A DNA stretch of 6,737 bases from Acidobacteriaceae bacterium. GTDB taxonomy: Bacteria > Acidobacteriota > Terriglobia > Terriglobales > SbA1. The stretch spans positions 1 to 6,737 of the forward strand of contig PLEA01000013.1 of the NCBI GenBank assembly GCA_003136335.1. Reading direction: 5' to 3'. Positions 1 through 6,489 of this stretch are shown here, one piece after another. The stretch's first letter is position 1. Each line of letters starts with the position of its first letter. The notes under the pieces are model-generated. The model searched no databases. It was not told the origin of the DNA and saw only the letters and a program-made list of their open reading frames with translations. The position numbers and the translations under genes were made by a program.

Positions 1-1325
1 GCCGCCATCTTGGTGATGTCGCCGGTGATTTTGTTCATGCCTGCCGCGTCACCGTTTCCGGTGGAGACGATGGTGATCTTGTCGACGTTGGCCAGCGGAG
101 CTGCCAAGGCCTTCACGATCTCCGGCATGCTGGCGAACAGCTTGTCGATCACAGCTGCCTGGTTGTATTCCTGATACGCCTCGGCCTTCACGTTCATCGC
201 CTTGGCTTCGGCCTCGCCTTTCTTGAAGATGATTTCGGCTTCGGCCTCGCCCTGCGCGCGAATCGAGGATGCATGGCCTTCGGCTTCGGCGATCAGGCGC
301 TGCTTCTCGGCCGCGGCCAGGGTCTCAATGCGCTGACGCTCGATTTCGGCCGGCTTCAGCACGGTTGCGATTAACTCATTCTCGCGGCGCTTGATTTCCG
401 CTTCCTGCACCTTGACCTGCTGCTCTTTCTCGACCTGCTGCACCTTCACCTGCTCAGCAATCACCTGCTGCTGCATAATGTTGGTCTGGATGTCATAGGC
501 CTTATCGGCCTGCGCCTGCTGACGCTTGGTGACTTCCAGGTATTGCGCCTTCTTGATTTCCAGGTCGCGCTGCGATTCCGCCTGCTTGGCCAGCGACAAC
601 GTTTCGGCCAGCACTCGCTCCTGATCGGCCTGCGCCTTGGCCACGGCCGACTCCCGCTGCGCCAACGCACGCTTGATCGCGGTATCGCGGTCGGCTTCCG
701 CGGTGGCGACGTCGGCATCGCGCTTGATGCGCGCCACATCCGGCTTGCCCATGTTGGTGATGTACTCGTTCTTGTCCCGCACTTCCTTGATGGTGAACGA
801 GATCACTTCCAGCCCCATCTTGTTCATGTCTTCGGCGCAAGTTCCGCGCATGCGGTCGGAAACCATCTCCGGCTGCTTCACGATCTCTTCCACCGTAAGC
901 TGGCCGATGATGCCGCGCAGGTGGCCTTCCATGACCAGGCGGATCAAGCCTTCGCGCTCCTGATCGCTTTTGGTGAGGAACTGTTCGGCCGCGGTCAGCA
1001 CAGACTCGCGATCGGACTTCACCTTGATCTGCGCCACGGCTTCGACCGTTACTGCGACGCCTTGTTTGGTGTACAAATCCTGCTGCGGCGCCACGTCGAA
1101 CGACATTAATTCCAGGGACAGATCGCGGCAGATCTGCACCATGGGCAGCACCAATGTGCCGTGCCCCTGCACCACCCGCGTCCCGCCCAAGCCGTACACG
1201 ATGAGTGCCTCGTGCGGCCCCGCTTTGCGATAGAGCCTGGCCATTCCGCTCATCAGGAACAGAACGACCATCACTCCCAGGCCAACGAAAATCCAAATCT
1301 CGACCATCCGGGACATCTCTGGCAT
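1..1325 (-). CDS. Flotillin (SPFH-domain membrane scaffold), C-terminus cut by window edge
   Basis: This gene encodes a flotillin, a scaffold protein of bacterial membrane microdomains. The visible 441 codons read MPEMSRMVEIWIFVGLG..., with one N-terminal membrane segment at about residues 9-27. An SPFH domain follows at about 35-200, including the typical LTVEEI and GLEVISFTIKEVRD stretches. A long Ala/Glu/Lys/Gln-rich coiled coil covers about 200-385 (AEADRDTAIKRALAQ, EAEAEIIFKKGEAEAKA), and then a flotillin C-terminal region with FASMPEIVKALAAPLANVDKI. FloT-type flotillins are about 500 residues, so I infer that several tens of residues lie outside the window. The start was chosen for its AAGGAGG site 4 nt upstream; a second Met at codon 4 is the alternative. 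It is the last visible gene of a minus-strand unit, 53 nt after the esterase gene. An NfeD/OB-fold partner is encoded two genes upstream, which supports the assignment. FloT/YqiK type is more likely than the shorter FloA type because of the extended coiled coil. Confidence 0.95.
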   Translation of the reverse strand, partial: MPEMSRMVEIWIFVGLGVMVVLFLMSGMARLYRKAGPHEALIVYGLGGTRVVQGHGTLVLPMVQICRDLSLELMSFDVAPQQDLYTKQGVAVTVEAVAQIKVKSDRESVLTAAEQFLTKSDQEREGLIRLVMEGHLRGIIGQLTVEEIVKQPEMVSDRMRGTCAEDMNKMGLEVISFTIKEVRDKNEYITNMGKPDVARIKRDADVATAEADRDTAIKRALAQRESAVAKAQADQERVLAETLSLAKQAESQRDLEIKKAQYLEVTKRQQAQADKAYDIQTNIMQQQVIAEQVKVQQVEKEQQVKVQEAEIKRRENELIATVLKPAEIERQRIETLAAAEKQRLIAEAEGHASSIRAQGEAEAEIIFKKGEAEAKAMNVKAEAYQEYNQAAVIDKLFASMPEIVKALAAPLANVDKITIVSTGNGDAAGMNKITGDITKMA

Positions 1326-1329
1326 AACG

Positions 1330-1336
1330 CCTCCTT
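1330..1336 (-). promoter_or_regulatory. Strong Shine-Dalgarno site of the flotillin gene
   Basis: AAGGAGG on the minus strand matches the 16S rRNA tail. It lies only 4 nt from the ATG at 1325 and 13 nt from the in-frame ATG at codon 4. The spacing is slightly short for the first ATG but still favours it over the second. Confidence 0.75.
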
Positions 1337-1378
1337 CTACGAATGCAGTTTTTTATAGACTCTACGTTGGATCGCCTG

Positions 1379-3085
1379 TTACTGCTTCAGAATCCAGCTC
1401 GCCATCTTGTCCAACGCCACCGGCGAAATCGTCTCCTCGATCTCCGCATATTCGGCGGGCGCTCCCGTCTTCGCCGTCTGGAACAAGTGATTCAGCCCAA
1501 GGAGTTCATCCACCTCGAAGTGCTTGTTGCCGGCCTGTTCCAGAGCTTTTCGGATCGCCGGGAGATTCTCTTTGGGCGGCACTTGCGTATCCTTCTCGCC
1601 GATGATGGCCAGCACCGGGCACGTGACCTTGCGCAGCGCAATCGCCGGATCGTAAGTCAGAAAGTAGTGGAACCACGGCGACGTGAGAGTCTTGATTTGC
1701 GCCCCGATCTGCGGCTCGGATGCATCTCCGCTTAATTTTTCTTTCAATTCTTTTTCCAGCGCCGCCTCGTCTTTTTCGGTCTCGATCAGCCTCAGCACCT
1801 CGCGCCGGTGAGCCGCATCCTTCGTGGCTTCTTCGTGACTCTTGCCGCTGGCTTCTTCGATCGCCTGCAGTTGTGCGGTCAGGATCTCATCGCCGGGAAC
1901 GCCGGAGCCCGCCATCATCACGATGAATGCGACATTCGGATTGCGCGCCGCCACCATGGGCGCGATGATCCCGCCTTCGCTGTGGCCGACCAGTCCAATA
2001 TGGTGCGGATCGATCTCGAAACGCGTCTTCAAGTAGGTAACCCCGGCCTCCACATCAGTAGCAAAGTCCGCCGTGGTCGCAGTTCCAAAGTTCCCCGTGG
2101 ACCTGCCTGTGCCCCGGTCGTCGGCGCGCAGCACCGCAATCCCTTTGCGCGTGAGATAGTCGGAAAGAACCAGAAACGGCTTGTGCCCCAGCAGGCTCTC
2201 ATCGCGATCCTGCGGCCCCGAGCCCGTGATCAACAGCACCCCCGGGAACGGCCCCTTGCCTTTCGGCAATGTCAGCGTCGCCGCCAGCGTCACGTTCTGA
2301 ACTTTGTTCTCGTAGGAAACTTCTTCCTCCCGGTACGGATAAGGCTTCACCGGATTCTGCGGATGCTTCCGCTCCAGTTCCGATTGATCCTTCACCGGCT
2401 TGAGCACGAGCGCAAGGCTGCCTCCGCCCTGCGTCCACGTGCCTTCGATCGACGATCGATCCGCCGCAATTTTGCCCTCGAACACGCCGCCAAGCTGTTT
2501 GGCTTCCATCTTCAGTGCGGCTCCGTCGCGCGTGACGGAGGTGACCGGCAGCCCCTTCGCGCCTTGATCCGGACTGTCCATCGTCGCGGTCAAACCGTTT
2601 TCCGTGTTGACGATGTGGAAGACGACGCGCAGTTTGCTCGCTCTTGTATCCAGCGAGCCCATCCAGGCGCCGTCGATGTCCGACGGCTCGACTGCCTTGT
2701 GCTCTGTCTTCCCCGGTACAGCTCGTTTGAAGTCGAGCGGCAGAGACTGGCCCTGCGACCACGTTCCGCGGATCGTCTTGCCGTCGGCCGCAACCTTGCC
2801 CTCATAGGTTCCGTGAACCGCATCCACCCCTAAACTCAGTTTCGAGTCTTTCAGCGAGATCGAACTCACTGGAATACCGTTGGCGTTCTGATCCACGCTG
2901 TCGAGCGAGGCCTTGAGCCCACCGCCGTCGCTATTCGTGACGTGCAGCACGAGCCGCAATTCCGCGCCATTTGCCGCGAGCGTCCCCTGCCAATCGCCGG
3001 CAATGTCCTGCGCGCTGACCAGGGACGCGCCCGCCACAACCTGCGCCGCCAGAATCAATATCGCTTTCATCACTTTCCGATTCAT
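1379..3085 (-). CDS. Secreted alpha/beta-hydrolase (serine esterase) with duplicated N-terminal domain
   Basis: This gene encodes a 568-residue exported serine hydrolase, probably a carboxylesterase; the substrate cannot be told. Residues 1-25 form a signal peptide (MNRKVMKAILILAAQ...SLVSA). Two similar domains of about 95 residues follow (about 28-121 and 138-231), sharing a DW/AW-G start, DSxDQ, G-PV-S, EGK-AAD and GTWxQG. The catalytic domain begins near residue 255. It has a GSGPQDRDE oxyanion segment at about 288-296, ADDRGTGRSTG at 321-331, nucleophile Ser369 in GHSEGG, Asp499 in GEKD and His533 in LNHLF. A charged helical insert at about 403-455 is a likely lid. The layout resembles COG1073 esterases such as Thermotoga EstD. 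The start at 3085 has a GGGAGG site 7 nt upstream and begins a good signal peptide. The frame stays open to 3163, but that start would overlap the preceding gene and bury the signal peptide. The gene sits between the OB-fold and flotillin genes, so a link to membrane microdomains is possible but inferred. Confidence 0.9.
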   Translation of the reverse strand: MNRKVMKAILILAAQVVAGASLVSAQDIAGDWQGTLAANGAELRLVLHVTNSDGGGLKASLDSVDQNANGIPVSSISLKDSKLSLGVDAVHGTYEGKVAADGKTIRGTWSQGQSLPLDFKRAVPGKTEHKAVEPSDIDGAWMGSLDTRASKLRVVFHIVNTENGLTATMDSPDQGAKGLPVTSVTRDGAALKMEAKQLGGVFEGKIAADRSSIEGTWTQGGGSLALVLKPVKDQSELERKHPQNPVKPYPYREEEVSYENKVQNVTLAATLTLPKGKGPFPGVLLITGSGPQDRDESLLGHKPFLVLSDYLTRKGIAVLRADDRGTGRSTGNFGTATTADFATDVEAGVTYLKTRFEIDPHHIGLVGHSEGGIIAPMVAARNPNVAFIVMMAGSGVPGDEILTAQLQAIEEASGKSHEEATKDAAHRREVLRLIETEKDEAALEKELKEKLSGDASEPQIGAQIKTLTSPWFHYFLTYDPAIALRKVTCPVLAIIGEKDTQVPPKENLPAIRKALEQAGNKHFEVDELLGLNHLFQTAKTGAPAEYAEIEETISPVALDKMASWILKQ

Positions 3086-3092
3086 AACTCTC

Positions 3093-3098
3093 CCTCCC
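3093..3098 (-). promoter_or_regulatory. Shine-Dalgarno site fixing the esterase start
   Basis: GGGAGG on the minus strand lies 7 nt before the ATG at 3085, inside a purine-rich run. It selects this ATG over the upstream in-frame ATG at 3163. Confidence 0.75.
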
Positions 3099-3135
3099 TG
3101 CCAAAACCTTCCAAGTCTGCAAACGTCGACTATGG

Positions 3136-3762
3136 TTACTGCTCGCCCGACATCTCGCTCCACAAGCGAACGAAAGCAATTCCCTTTTCATATCGCGTGA
3201 CCACAACTTCGGTTCCCTTGGCGATGGCGCTGCCGTCTTCGCTGCGCGCGCCACAAACGCGGCGTGTGCCGGCCTGCGAGTATAGGATCTCGCCTGTGCC
3301 GCCTGCGCGGATAGAAACGCAAAGCCGGCCGAGCACGCCGACCATCTCGTAGTCGGCGGGATCCATGTTCTCCGCGTCCGAAATCAGCACCCGGCTCAGG
3401 AATAGGAAAATAATTCCTCCGCCGACCACGCCGCTGATCACCGAAAGCAGCAGCCCCAAGCCAACCCACAGCGATGAGAAGCGGGTAAGCAGATAGCCCG
3501 TGCCGCCAAACCAGGCCAGAAACGCCGCCAGCGAGGGCGGATTGAACGGTGAAACAGTACTCCCGCCGGAGGCGTGATTAGCAGCAGCGGCGGGCGATGC
3601 TGCCGGGCCGGTTGCTGCGGGCACGCTGTGACCGTGGAAGTGCGGCAAATGCAGGCGGCCCAATCGCGAGCCTCCAAACACGAAGGAAAAGAAGCTGAAG
3701 CAAAAACCGACTGCAAAACAGATCAGATAGAAGTCTGACCAGCTGAACCCTGTCGACGTCAT
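3136..3762 (-). CDS. Membrane protein with C-terminal OB-fold, NfeD/YuaF/YqiJ-like flotillin partner
   Basis: This 208-residue inner-membrane protein resembles the OB-fold partners encoded with flotillins (YuaF with FloT in Bacillus, YqiJ with YqiK in E. coli; YqiJ is about the same length). It has three likely membrane segments, at about residues 8-30, 77-95 and 98-123. Between the first and second is a flexible Pro/Ala/His-rich stretch (about 37-72, with HLPHFHGHSVP). The C-terminal domain (about 139-200) has the NfeD-type OB-fold pattern: MVGVLGRLCVSIRAGGTGEI, ARSEDGSAIAKGTEVVV and YEKGIAFVRLW. The gene begins in a TGATG overlap with the regulator's stop codon, with GGGAGG 8 nt upstream, so translational coupling is likely. 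The esterase gene starts 50 nt downstream and the flotillin follows it. The OB-fold call is firm; the choice between YuaF-like and YqiJ-like is not. In the known systems these proteins affect membrane organisation or stress resistance; this one's exact role is not visible. Confidence 0.82.
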   Translation of the reverse strand: MTSTGFSWSDFYLICFAVGFCFSFFSFVFGGSRLGRLHLPHFHGHSVPAATGPAASPAAAANHASGGSTVSPFNPPSLAAFLAWFGGTGYLLTRFSSLWVGLGLLLSVISGVVGGGIIFLFLSRVLISDAENMDPADYEMVGVLGRLCVSIRAGGTGEILYSQAGTRRVCGARSEDGSAIAKGTEVVVTRYEKGIAFVRLWSEMSGEQ

Positions 3763-4289
3763 CAGATTCGCCTCCCTTCCGCATGTGCGGCGCGACGATG
3801 ATTCCCGCCGCTTCCCACCTCCGGCCGCAACGCTTCGAGCAGGCGTTCGGCCAATCCTGGCGTGTCCAGAATCGCGCCCAGCAGCAGCAAACAGCGCCGC
3901 GTATCTTTCTCGCGTGCGGCCTTAATCAATACGTGGCTGACTTCCGAATCGTTGGCGAAACGCTCCGAACCTTGCAACAGCCATACGTCCAGCTGGCCTT
4001 CGGTGGTACGCAGATCCGAAGTCAACTCGGTGTGGTAGCCCTCCGGATCATCCACCAGAAAGCCGGGATGCACCTTGAAAAACTTCGCCAGCAGCGCGCG
4101 CGAAGACTGCGTCATGTGCGGGCGCGCTCCGTTCTCGATCTGCGAGAGGTAGGACTGGCTGATGCTCTTGCCTTTTCCCAACTCGCCGCGAAGGGCGCGC
4201 ACCAGTTCGAGCTGCGTCATGGGACGGCCGAGACCGCGGAGCGATCCTTCGACTTCCCGCAGGTAGCGAATTTTCTCGCCCAGCTTCAT
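3762..4289 (-). CDS. XRE-family helix-turn-helix regulator, EspR-like layout
   Basis: This gene encodes a 175-residue cytoplasmic DNA-binding protein. The N-terminal 80 residues form an XRE/Cro-type HTH: MKLGEKIRYLREVEG, then a stretched loop and helix (PMTQLELVRALRGELGKGKS), then the recognition region SQSYLSQIENGARPH (44-58) and the ALLAKFFKVHPGFLVDDPEG segment. The long insert between the first helices and the LAxFFxVxxxxxxDD end recall the mycobacterial regulator EspR, so it may bind as a dimer; this is inference. Residues 98-153 are helical and could be a dimerisation or sensor part; the tail (about 158-175) is Gly/Arg-rich. Its stop codon shares one base with the start of the OB-fold gene, whose ribosome site lies inside the last codons here. 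The ATG at 4289 has no good Shine-Dalgarno, and the predicted leader is only about 24 nt. It is first behind a strong promoter, so it probably controls this unit, and autoregulation is plausible. Confidence 0.88.
   Translation of the reverse strand: MKLGEKIRYLREVEGSLRGLGRPMTQLELVRALRGELGKGKSISQSYLSQIENGARPHMTQSSRALLAKFFKVHPGFLVDDPEGYHTELTSDLRTTEGQLDVWLLQGSERFANDSEVSHVLIKAAREKDTRRCLLLLGAILDTPGLAERLLEALRPEVGSGGNHRRAAHAEGRRI
3771..3776 (-). promoter_or_regulatory. Shine-Dalgarno site of the OB-fold gene, inside the regulator's 3' end
   Basis: GGGAGG on the minus strand lies 8 nt before the ATG at 3762, within the last codons of the regulator gene. The TGATG stop-start overlap lets ribosomes pass directly from one gene to the next. 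Confidence 0.75.
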
Positions 4290-4319
4290 CGGTCACGTCT
4301 TGTATTTCAAATCGAGATA

Positions 4320-4348
4320 GTTATATTGCAATTTGCGATGTATGTCAA
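4320..4348 (-). promoter_or_regulatory. Near-consensus sigma-70 promoter of the regulator/flotillin unit
   Basis: On the minus strand TTGACA (4348-4343) is a perfect -35 box. It is followed by exactly 17 bp and TATAAC (4325-4320), a five-of-six -10 box. Transcription would begin near 4313, about 24 nt before the regulator's ATG. The spacer contains the perfect 9-base palindrome GCAA-A-TTGC at 4328-4336 (minus-strand reading), a candidate operator placed where a bound repressor would block RNA polymerase. The region is AT-rich against its GC-rich surroundings. The promoter match is direct observation; the operator is inference. Confidence 0.82.
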
Positions 4349-4393
4349 GGATTACATCTGGGGCGTTTTCAGCGACTTGCGGAGGATCGTGGA

Positions 4394-5263
4394 CTACAGG
4401 CCGACTTCGATGCGCGATCGTGGATCCAAATAATCGCGCAGGGCGTCGCCGATGAAGTTGAAGCTCAGCACTGCCAGCATTACGGCTAGCGCGGGAAAGA
4501 GCACGAGATGCGGCGCGTCGAACAGGTGGGCGCGGCCGTCGTTGAGCATGGCTCCCCAACTCGCGGTAGGCGGAGGAACGCCGAGTCCGAGAAAACTCAT
4601 GGTGGCTTCGGCGAGGATGGCTGCAGCCATGCCGATCGCAGCTTGGACCACGACCGGCTGAATGATGTTGGGCAGAATGTGGCGAACAATGATGCGCAGA
4701 TCGCTGGCGCCGAGGGCGCGGGCCGCTTCGACGAATTCGCGCTCGCGGGCCGCGAGCACTTGTCCGCGAACCAGGCGCGCGTAGCCGACCCATCCGCCGA
4801 GCGAAAGCGCGAGTACGAGATTGAAAATGCCGGGGCCGCGGAAGGCGATGAAAGCGATTGCCAGCAGGATTCCCGGGAAAGAAAGAAACGCATTCATCAG
4901 AACGACGTTGACAAAGCGGTCGATGGCGCCGCCGTAGTATCCAGCGATGGAACCTATAATGAGTCCGAGGGCGAGCGAAGTGAGGACCACACAACTGCCG
5001 ACCAGCATGGAGATGCGAGCGCCGTAGATGACGCGCGAGAGAATGTCGCGACCCAGTTCGTCGGTGCCGAACCAATGCGCGGAAGATGGCGCGTCGAGGC
5101 GCGCGGGCAGATGGATCGACGCCGGATCCTGCGGGGCGATCCAGGGCGCGAACAGGGCAAAGATTACGAAGATCACGACCAAGACGACGCCTGCGGCTGC
5201 GAGCGGATTGTGGCGGGCGTTTCCGGCAACCCGGCGGCGGAGCGAGATGGCGGCGGTGGACAT
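4394..5263 (-). CDS. ABC transporter permease, DppC/OppC family (dipeptide/oligopeptide type)
   Basis: This gene encodes a 289-residue inner-membrane permease that would form half of the channel of a peptide- or nickel-type ABC importer. The OppC N-terminal segment (RHNPLAAAGVVLVVIFVIFALFAPWIAPQDP) contains the first helix at about 21-43. Next comes the family signature HWFGTDELGRDILSRVIYGAR (about 63-83). Further helices lie at about 82-108, 118-141, 146-162, 200-221 and 253-273. The EAA loop that contacts the ATPase is intact (EAARALGASDL...HILPN, about 179-199), and the C-terminus DYLDPRSRIEVGL is typical, so the protein is full length. The ATG at 5263 was chosen because the N-terminus then fits the family; its Shine-Dalgarno is weak. 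The frame continues to an ATG at 5434, giving 57 non-family residues across a divergent intergenic region, which is unlikely. No DppB, ATPase or binding-protein gene adjoins it: upstream is a divergent esterase, downstream the regulator after 104 nt. The substrate cannot be assigned. Confidence 0.92.
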   Translation of the reverse strand: MSTAAISLRRRVAGNARHNPLAAAGVVLVVIFVIFALFAPWIAPQDPASIHLPARLDAPSSAHWFGTDELGRDILSRVIYGARISMLVGSCVVLTSLALGLIIGSIAGYYGGAIDRFVNVVLMNAFLSFPGILLAIAFIAFRGPGIFNLVLALSLGGWVGYARLVRGQVLAAREREFVEAARALGASDLRIIVRHILPNIIQPVVVQAAIGMAAAILAEATMSFLGLGVPPPTASWGAMLNDGRAHLFDAPHLVLFPALAVMLAVLSFNFIGDALRDYLDPRSRIEVGL

Positions 5264-5275
5264 CGATAAGCTGCA

Positions 5276-5308
5276 ATTACCATAGCTCAAGTCGAAACTT
5301 CTGGTAAT
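5276..5308. repeat. Inverted repeat ATTACCA/TGGTAAT in the divergent intergenic region
   Basis: ATTACCA (5276-5282) and TGGTAAT (5302-5308) are perfect 7-base complements 19 nt apart. Inside them AAGT-CGAA-ACTT (5289-5300) can form a second short stem. In RNA this would fold as a two-part hairpin in the leader of the permease gene, ending 13 nt before its ATG. It could be an RNA element or an operator; no function can be assigned from sequence. Confidence 0.4.
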
Positions 5309-5309
5309 G

Positions 5310-5339
5310 ATGAATCGTTTCAAAATCGGCACGATTCGT
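5310..5339. repeat. Inverted repeat GAATCGT/ACGATTC, candidate operator
   Basis: GAATCGT (5312-5318) and ACGATTC (5331-5337) are perfect complements with a 12-nt spacer. Extending one pair past a single mismatch gives 8 of 9. It lies between two divergent genes, where a dimeric regulator could act on both. No clear promoter boxes are visible beside it, so the operator role is a guess. Confidence 0.35.
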
Positions 5340-5471
5340 GGTACGCAGGCGGGCACCATGGGAGCGTCTCGACCGATTCCAGCCAATTCCTTTCTTTTGG
5401 GCTCAGGATGAGATGATTTCTCGCCCAGCGTCACTCTTGCGTACTTTAGCCTGTGGTTGCGATGATTGGTT

Positions 5472-6398
5472 ATGCGTCGCGCTCTGCCGTGCCTTGCCGC
5501 CCTTGTCCTTCTGTCTGCCAGCTTGTTCGGCCAAAAACCCGTCTGGCAGCCTGCCCCCGGTCATGTGACCTTAAACCTGTGGCCGCACGGCGCGCCGGGG
5601 GCCGCGACGAATTCGCCTCCTGAGGTCGACACTACGACGGCCAAAGACAACATGATTGCCGGCAAACCGCTGATCCGGCTGGGCAATGTTTCCGTTCCGA
5701 CCCTCACTGTCTATGAACCCAAAGGAAAGAACGCTGGCGCCGCAGTGGTCGTTTTTCCCGGAGGCGGCTACCACATCCTGGCCATCGATCTTGAAGGAAC
5801 TGAAGTGTGTGATTGGCTCAACACCGCAGGCGTTGCCTGCGTTCTGGTTAAATATCGAGTACCCGACTCTGGGCCCTATCCCAAATCGTCTGCCGCGTTG
5901 CAGGACGCTCAGCGGGCCCTGGGGATCGTTCGCTCCCATGCCAGCGAATGGCACATCGATCCCAATCGCATAGGAGTCCTGGGATTCTCCGCCGGCGCTC
6001 ACCTCGCCGCTGCGCTCAGCACGCACTTTGAGCAGCGCTTGTACGATCCCCTCGACGACGCAGATCGAGTCAGCTGCAGGCCCGATTACGCGGTAGTGAT
6101 CTATCCCGGCTACCTGGCGCTGGCGGAACAGAACTTCGCGCCGAATGCGGAGATTCACGTCACCGAAAAGACTCCGCCTTCGTTCATTGTGCAGGCCGAG
6201 GACGATCCGGTTCATGTGGAAAACTCCACCGTCTATTTCCTTGCTCTGAAGAATGCGACGGTGCCGGCGGAGCTGCACCTCTACGCCAATGGCGGACATG
6301 GCTATGGACTGCGGCATACGGAACTTCCTATCACCGAGTGGCCGAAGCTGGTCGAGACTTGGCTACAGACCATCCACGTTTTGTCGGCTGTTCCTTAA
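5472..6398 (+). CDS. Secreted alpha/beta-hydrolase, acetylxylan esterase/BD-FAE-like
   Basis: This gene encodes a 308-residue exported serine esterase. A signal peptide covers residues 1-20 (MRRALPCLAALVLLSASLFG, probable cleavage before Gln21). The mature part starts with LNLWPHGAPGA, common in this group of esterases. It has an oxyanion segment FPGGGYH (95-101), nucleophile Ser173 in GFSAGAHLAA, an acid at Asp244 or Asp245 in QAEDDPVHVENS, and His276 in NGGHGYGL, so the triad is complete. Relatives of this type (COG0657; acetylxylan and feruloyl esterase-like enzymes) remove acyl groups from plant polysaccharides; the substrate here is inferred only. The ATG at 5472 starts the signal peptide; an in-frame TTG at 5466 is possible, and neither has a strong ribosome site. 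The gene is transcribed away from the permease gene, and a weak hairpin straddles its stop codon. It is not closely similar to the other esterase in this window, since it lacks the duplicated domain and has a different nucleophile motif. Confidence 0.9.
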   Translation: MRRALPCLAALVLLSASLFGQKPVWQPAPGHVTLNLWPHGAPGAATNSPPEVDTTTAKDNMIAGKPLIRLGNVSVPTLTVYEPKGKNAGAAVVVFPGGGYHILAIDLEGTEVCDWLNTAGVACVLVKYRVPDSGPYPKSSAALQDAQRALGIVRSHASEWHIDPNRIGVLGFSAGAHLAAALSTHFEQRLYDPLDDADRVSCRPDYAVVIYPGYLALAEQNFAPNAEIHVTEKTPPSFIVQAEDDPVHVENSTVYFLALKNATVPAELHLYANGGHGYGLRHTELPITEWPKLVETWLQTIHVLSAVP

Positions 6399-6415
6399 GA
6401 TTAGCGAGATCTTAA
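6395..6415 (+). repeat. AT-rich inverted repeat across the esterase stop codon
   Basis: TTAAGAT (6395-6401) and ATCTTAA (6409-6415) are perfect complements with a 7-nt loop, and the TAA stop at 6396-6398 lies in the left arm. The stem is A/T-rich and no T-run follows, so it is not a standard intrinsic terminator. It may only protect the mRNA end or mean nothing. Confidence 0.3.
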
Positions 6416-6489
6416 AGTTCGTCGGCTCGCTAGAGCAGACTTCGCTCATTCGCTCGAACATCAGGAACGTGCAATTTTGAGCAGTTCGC

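Noticed and set aside
502..1296. 264-codon open frame on the minus strand
   Set aside because: It lies wholly inside the flotillin gene in another frame; its Arg/Gly/Ala-rich translation has no family features, while the flotillin frame matches SPFH and coiled-coil patterns throughout.
1343..1378. Possible internal promoter (TATAAA on the minus strand) before the flotillin gene
   Set aside because: No reasonable -35 hexamer lies 16-18 bp upstream, and the gap is short enough for read-through from the esterase gene.
1808..2833. 341-codon plus-strand open frame opposite the esterase gene
   Set aside because: It is antisense to a clear hydrolase with a complete triad; the Arg/His-rich translation is typical of an antisense shadow in GC-rich DNA.
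3086..3163. N-terminal extension of the left-hand esterase to the ATG at 3163
   Set aside because: It would overlap the OB-fold gene by 28 nt, place 26 residues before a good signal peptide, and ignore the strong ribosome site at 3093-3098.
4293..5276. 327-codon minus-strand open frame overlapping the permease gene
   Set aside because: Its very Arg/Pro/Ser-rich product shows no domain, whereas the overlapping frame is a textbook DppC.
5264..5434. N-terminal extension of the permease to the ATG at 5434
   Set aside because: The extra 57 residues do not resemble DppC N-termini and would cover most of the divergent intergenic region.
5571..6317. 248-codon minus-strand open frame opposite the right-hand esterase
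   Set aside because: It is antisense to a gene with signal peptide and catalytic triad; no ribosome site or recognisable motif supports it.
6441..6456. Short direct repeat TTCGCTC-A-TTCGCTC
   Set aside because: Only two 7-base copies in a GC-rich gap, with no flanking mobile-element or regulator context; likely chance.
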